From Leadbetterella sp964423865 (GTDB lineage: Bacteria; Bacteroidota; Bacteroidia; Cytophagales; Spirosomataceae): 64,000 nucleotides of DNA. The DNA is taken from assembly GCA_964423865.1 (NCBI GenBank), contig CAYRGN010000011.1, positions 1 to 64,000 of the forward strand, written 5' to 3'. Below the pieces are notes generated by a model, which saw nothing but the letters and a program-made list of their open reading frames with translations, was not told the origin of the DNA and ran no database searches. The position numbers were made by a program, and so were the translations under genes. Below, in pieces: positions 62,671 through 64,000 of the stretch; positions within the stretch are counted from its first letter, which is position 1; every line of letters starts with the position of its first letter.

Positions 62671-63363
62671 ATGATCAGATTTTTGATTTTTACTTTTCTG
62701 TTTTGCATGGTGGTTTCCGCTGAGGGCCAGGTTATCGATTTTTCCCGGATAAAACAGAAAAAAGTGCGGAAGCTGATCACGAAAAACAACCTGGTTTCCC
62801 GGGATGATTTTGGTAAGATGGAAGCCGCCTGTTTCTCGGAGGAAGAGGGGTATTCGAAGAATACGAAGACTTTCCTGGTAAAAGCCAGTGTGGGAGATGT
62901 TTGGGAAGCTTACCGTCACAGTAGCCCGCGCCAGTGCTGGGGAGGCCGGCTGGTATCTTTCGGTATACTGTTTGATTCTCCTGAGGCCCCCCTGGTGTAT
63001 GCGGATACGCCTTACGGGGGTATGAAACCAGGCCAGATCGTGTTTATTCAGCTTCGGTTATTGAAAGGACTGTATAAGCTGGCTGTGGCCCACAAAGTAG
63101 TGGCGGTAGATAATGACCGTAAGAGCCTCCAGATCTGTTATATGAAAAACGGGGCTTCGGAAGGCAGCCAGTTTATTCATCTTGAAGAAACGCCGGAAGG
63201 GTTTACCGAGGTAACGCACGATACCTATTACAGGAGTAAATCGAAATTCAGAGACCGCCGAATTTATCCCGGTATTCATGAAAGAGTCATTACGGAATAC
63301 CATGACAATGTGGCCAGGAGCGTACATCCGCGTGAATTTGCAGGCGTTGAAATGAAGCCCTAA
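62671..63363 (+). CDS. Exported protein of unknown function
   Basis: A 230-residue protein. The ATG at 62671 gives a signal peptide (MIRFLIFTFLFCMVVSAEGQ); a longer upstream frame would place 18 residues before it. The remainder is mixed alpha/beta with a pattern that resembles START/DUF1990-type cavities (TFLVKASVGDVWEAYRHSSPRQCWGGRLVSFGILF ... EETPEGFTEVTHDTYYRSKSKFRDRRIYPGIHERVI). I do not recognise a firm family. It sits alone between ychF and the TldD-family gene. Confidence 0.7.
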   Translation: MIRFLIFTFLFCMVVSAEGQVIDFSRIKQKKVRKLITKNNLVSRDDFGKMEAACFSEEEGYSKNTKTFLVKASVGDVWEAYRHSSPRQCWGGRLVSFGILFDSPEAPLVYADTPYGGMKPGQIVFIQLRLLKGLYKLAVAHKVVAVDNDRKSLQICYMKNGASEGSQFIHLEETPEGFTEVTHDTYYRSKSKFRDRRIYPGIHERVITEYHDNVARSVHPREFAGVEMKP

Positions 63364-63474
63364 TCTACCGAAACGGGTTTTTCATCTTTGTATTCCCTTT
63401 TTTTCTCCGAAGGATATGCAGCATTTATATCTTTGTTAATACTTTTAAGTATTCTTTAACAACCCAAATTGACT

Positions 63475-64000
63475 ATGAAGAGACGGGACTTTATTCAATG
63501 GTCCGGGATGGGCGTGGGCGCCATTCTTGGATCTTCTATCCCTGTGATAGGCCGGCCGGTTACCCCGGAGGAACTCCTGGAGCCCGCGGCCGACAGGGCG
63601 CTGAAAAAGCAACTGGCCGATGTGGCGCTGAATGCCGCCCGCGCCAAAGGCGCTACGTATTCTGACGTAAGGATAGGCCGGTATTTACAGCAATACCTGT
63701 TTACGCGTGAAAAAAACGTACAGAATATCTCCAATGCCGAATCGTACGGGGTAGGTATCCGGGTAATTGTGAACGGTACCTGGGGTTTTGCCGCCACCAG
63801 CGATGTAAGCACAGACGGTATCGCGAAATGTGCGGAAACGGCGGTGGCCATTGCCAGAGCCAATTCCCGCATCCAGACCGAGCCGGTCAACCTGGCGCCG
63901 CAGAAAGGAGTGGGTGAGGTGGTATGGAATACCCCCATTGTGAAAAATGCATTTCAGATTCCCATCCAGGAAAAAATAGATCTCCTGCTGAACGTTAACC
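63475..64000 (+). CDS. TldD/PmbA-family metalloprotease-like protein (partial)
   Basis: The gene starts at the ATG at 63475 and runs off the window after about 175 codons. The N-terminus has KRRDFIQWSGMGVGAILGSS, a twin-arginine (Tat) signal with the RRDF motif. The visible part of the mature protein (DVALNAARAKGATYSDVRIGRYLQQYLFTREKNVQNISNAESYGVGIRVIVNGTWGFAATSDVSTDGIAKCAETAVAIA) matches the N-terminal domain of TldD/PmbA proteins. Partners of this family work as heterodimers, so a second subunit gene probably follows outside the window. Active-site residues lie beyond the end. Confidence 0.9.
   Translation, partial: MKRRDFIQWSGMGVGAILGSSIPVIGRPVTPEELLEPAADRALKKQLADVALNAARAKGATYSDVRIGRYLQQYLFTREKNVQNISNAESYGVGIRVIVNGTWGFAATSDVSTDGIAKCAETAVAIARANSRIQTEPVNLAPQKGVGEVVWNTPIVKNAFQIPIQEKIDLLLNVN

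Overview
The window is a chromosomal segment of a Bacteroidota bacterium, most likely a Cytophagales/Spirosomaceae-type free-living glycan degrader. Supporting signs are a SusC/SusD polysaccharide utilisation locus, a C-terminal sorting domain of the type IX secretion type on a GH5 enzyme, a GLPGLI protein paired with a carboxypeptidase-regulatory-domain beta-barrel protein, a likely serine palmitoyltransferase, an Hc1-like histone, DUF5618 and DUF4230 proteins, and repeated Bacteroidota-type promoter boxes (TTTG/TTG, about 19-23 nt, TAnnTTTG). The genus cannot be fixed from the sequence alone.

Layout. 1-1234: tandem repeat modules and a collagen-like lipoprotein. 1480-6365: a periplasmic-propeller sensor kinase with its LytTR response regulator, a LytTR-only protein and a DUF5618 protein. 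6659-9961: secA. 10345-12177: a GH20 hexosaminidase, then a 630-bp mosaic of repeats. 12814-23868: a complete-looking beta-mannan utilisation locus (AraC regulator divergent from susC, susD, surface glycan-binding protein, GH26 mannanase, sugar symporter, GH130 mannosylglucose phosphorylase). 23986-31599: a decayed OmpA-like gene, an HhH membrane protein, kdsC, an FKBP isomerase, the tail-specific protease Prc, an amino-acid permease, a polyprenyl diphosphate synthase and a rhomboid protease. 31675-31749: tRNA-His. 31791-38041: sulfatase, serine hydrolase, two small proteins, a CE1-like esterase and a T9SS-tagged GH5. 38128-49807: prfC, miaA, a DUF4230 protein, two unknown polytopic membrane proteins, the GLPGLI/beta-barrel pair and hslU. 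50090-64000: rpe, an alpha-oxoamine synthase, an Hc1-like histone, a MaoC hydratase, an NTF2-like protein, a lipid kinase, SUI1, a POT transporter, an ABC-2 exporter, a class A PBP, ychF, an unknown secreted protein and the start of a TldD-family gene.

How genes work together. The 10-kb susC-to-GH130 operon encodes surface capture and import of mannan oligosaccharides (SusC/SusD/SGBP), cleavage (GH26), inner-membrane uptake (symporter) and phosphorolysis of mannosyl-glucose (GH130). The 2-epimerase normally needed between GH26 and GH130 is not in the window. GH5, the esterase, the sulfatase and GH20 extend the glycan theme but are not in that operon.

The most unusual feature is the intergenic DNA. 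It is filled with imperfect tandem arrays that nearly all have a 7-bp period although the unit differs from place to place. A dispersed module based on the AGCTGAT heptad ends in a conserved tail that runs directly into the start codons of several unrelated genes. In solitary copies the same tail runs into a two-codon ATG-AAA-TAG reading frame. REP-like inverted pairs are nested among these arrays.
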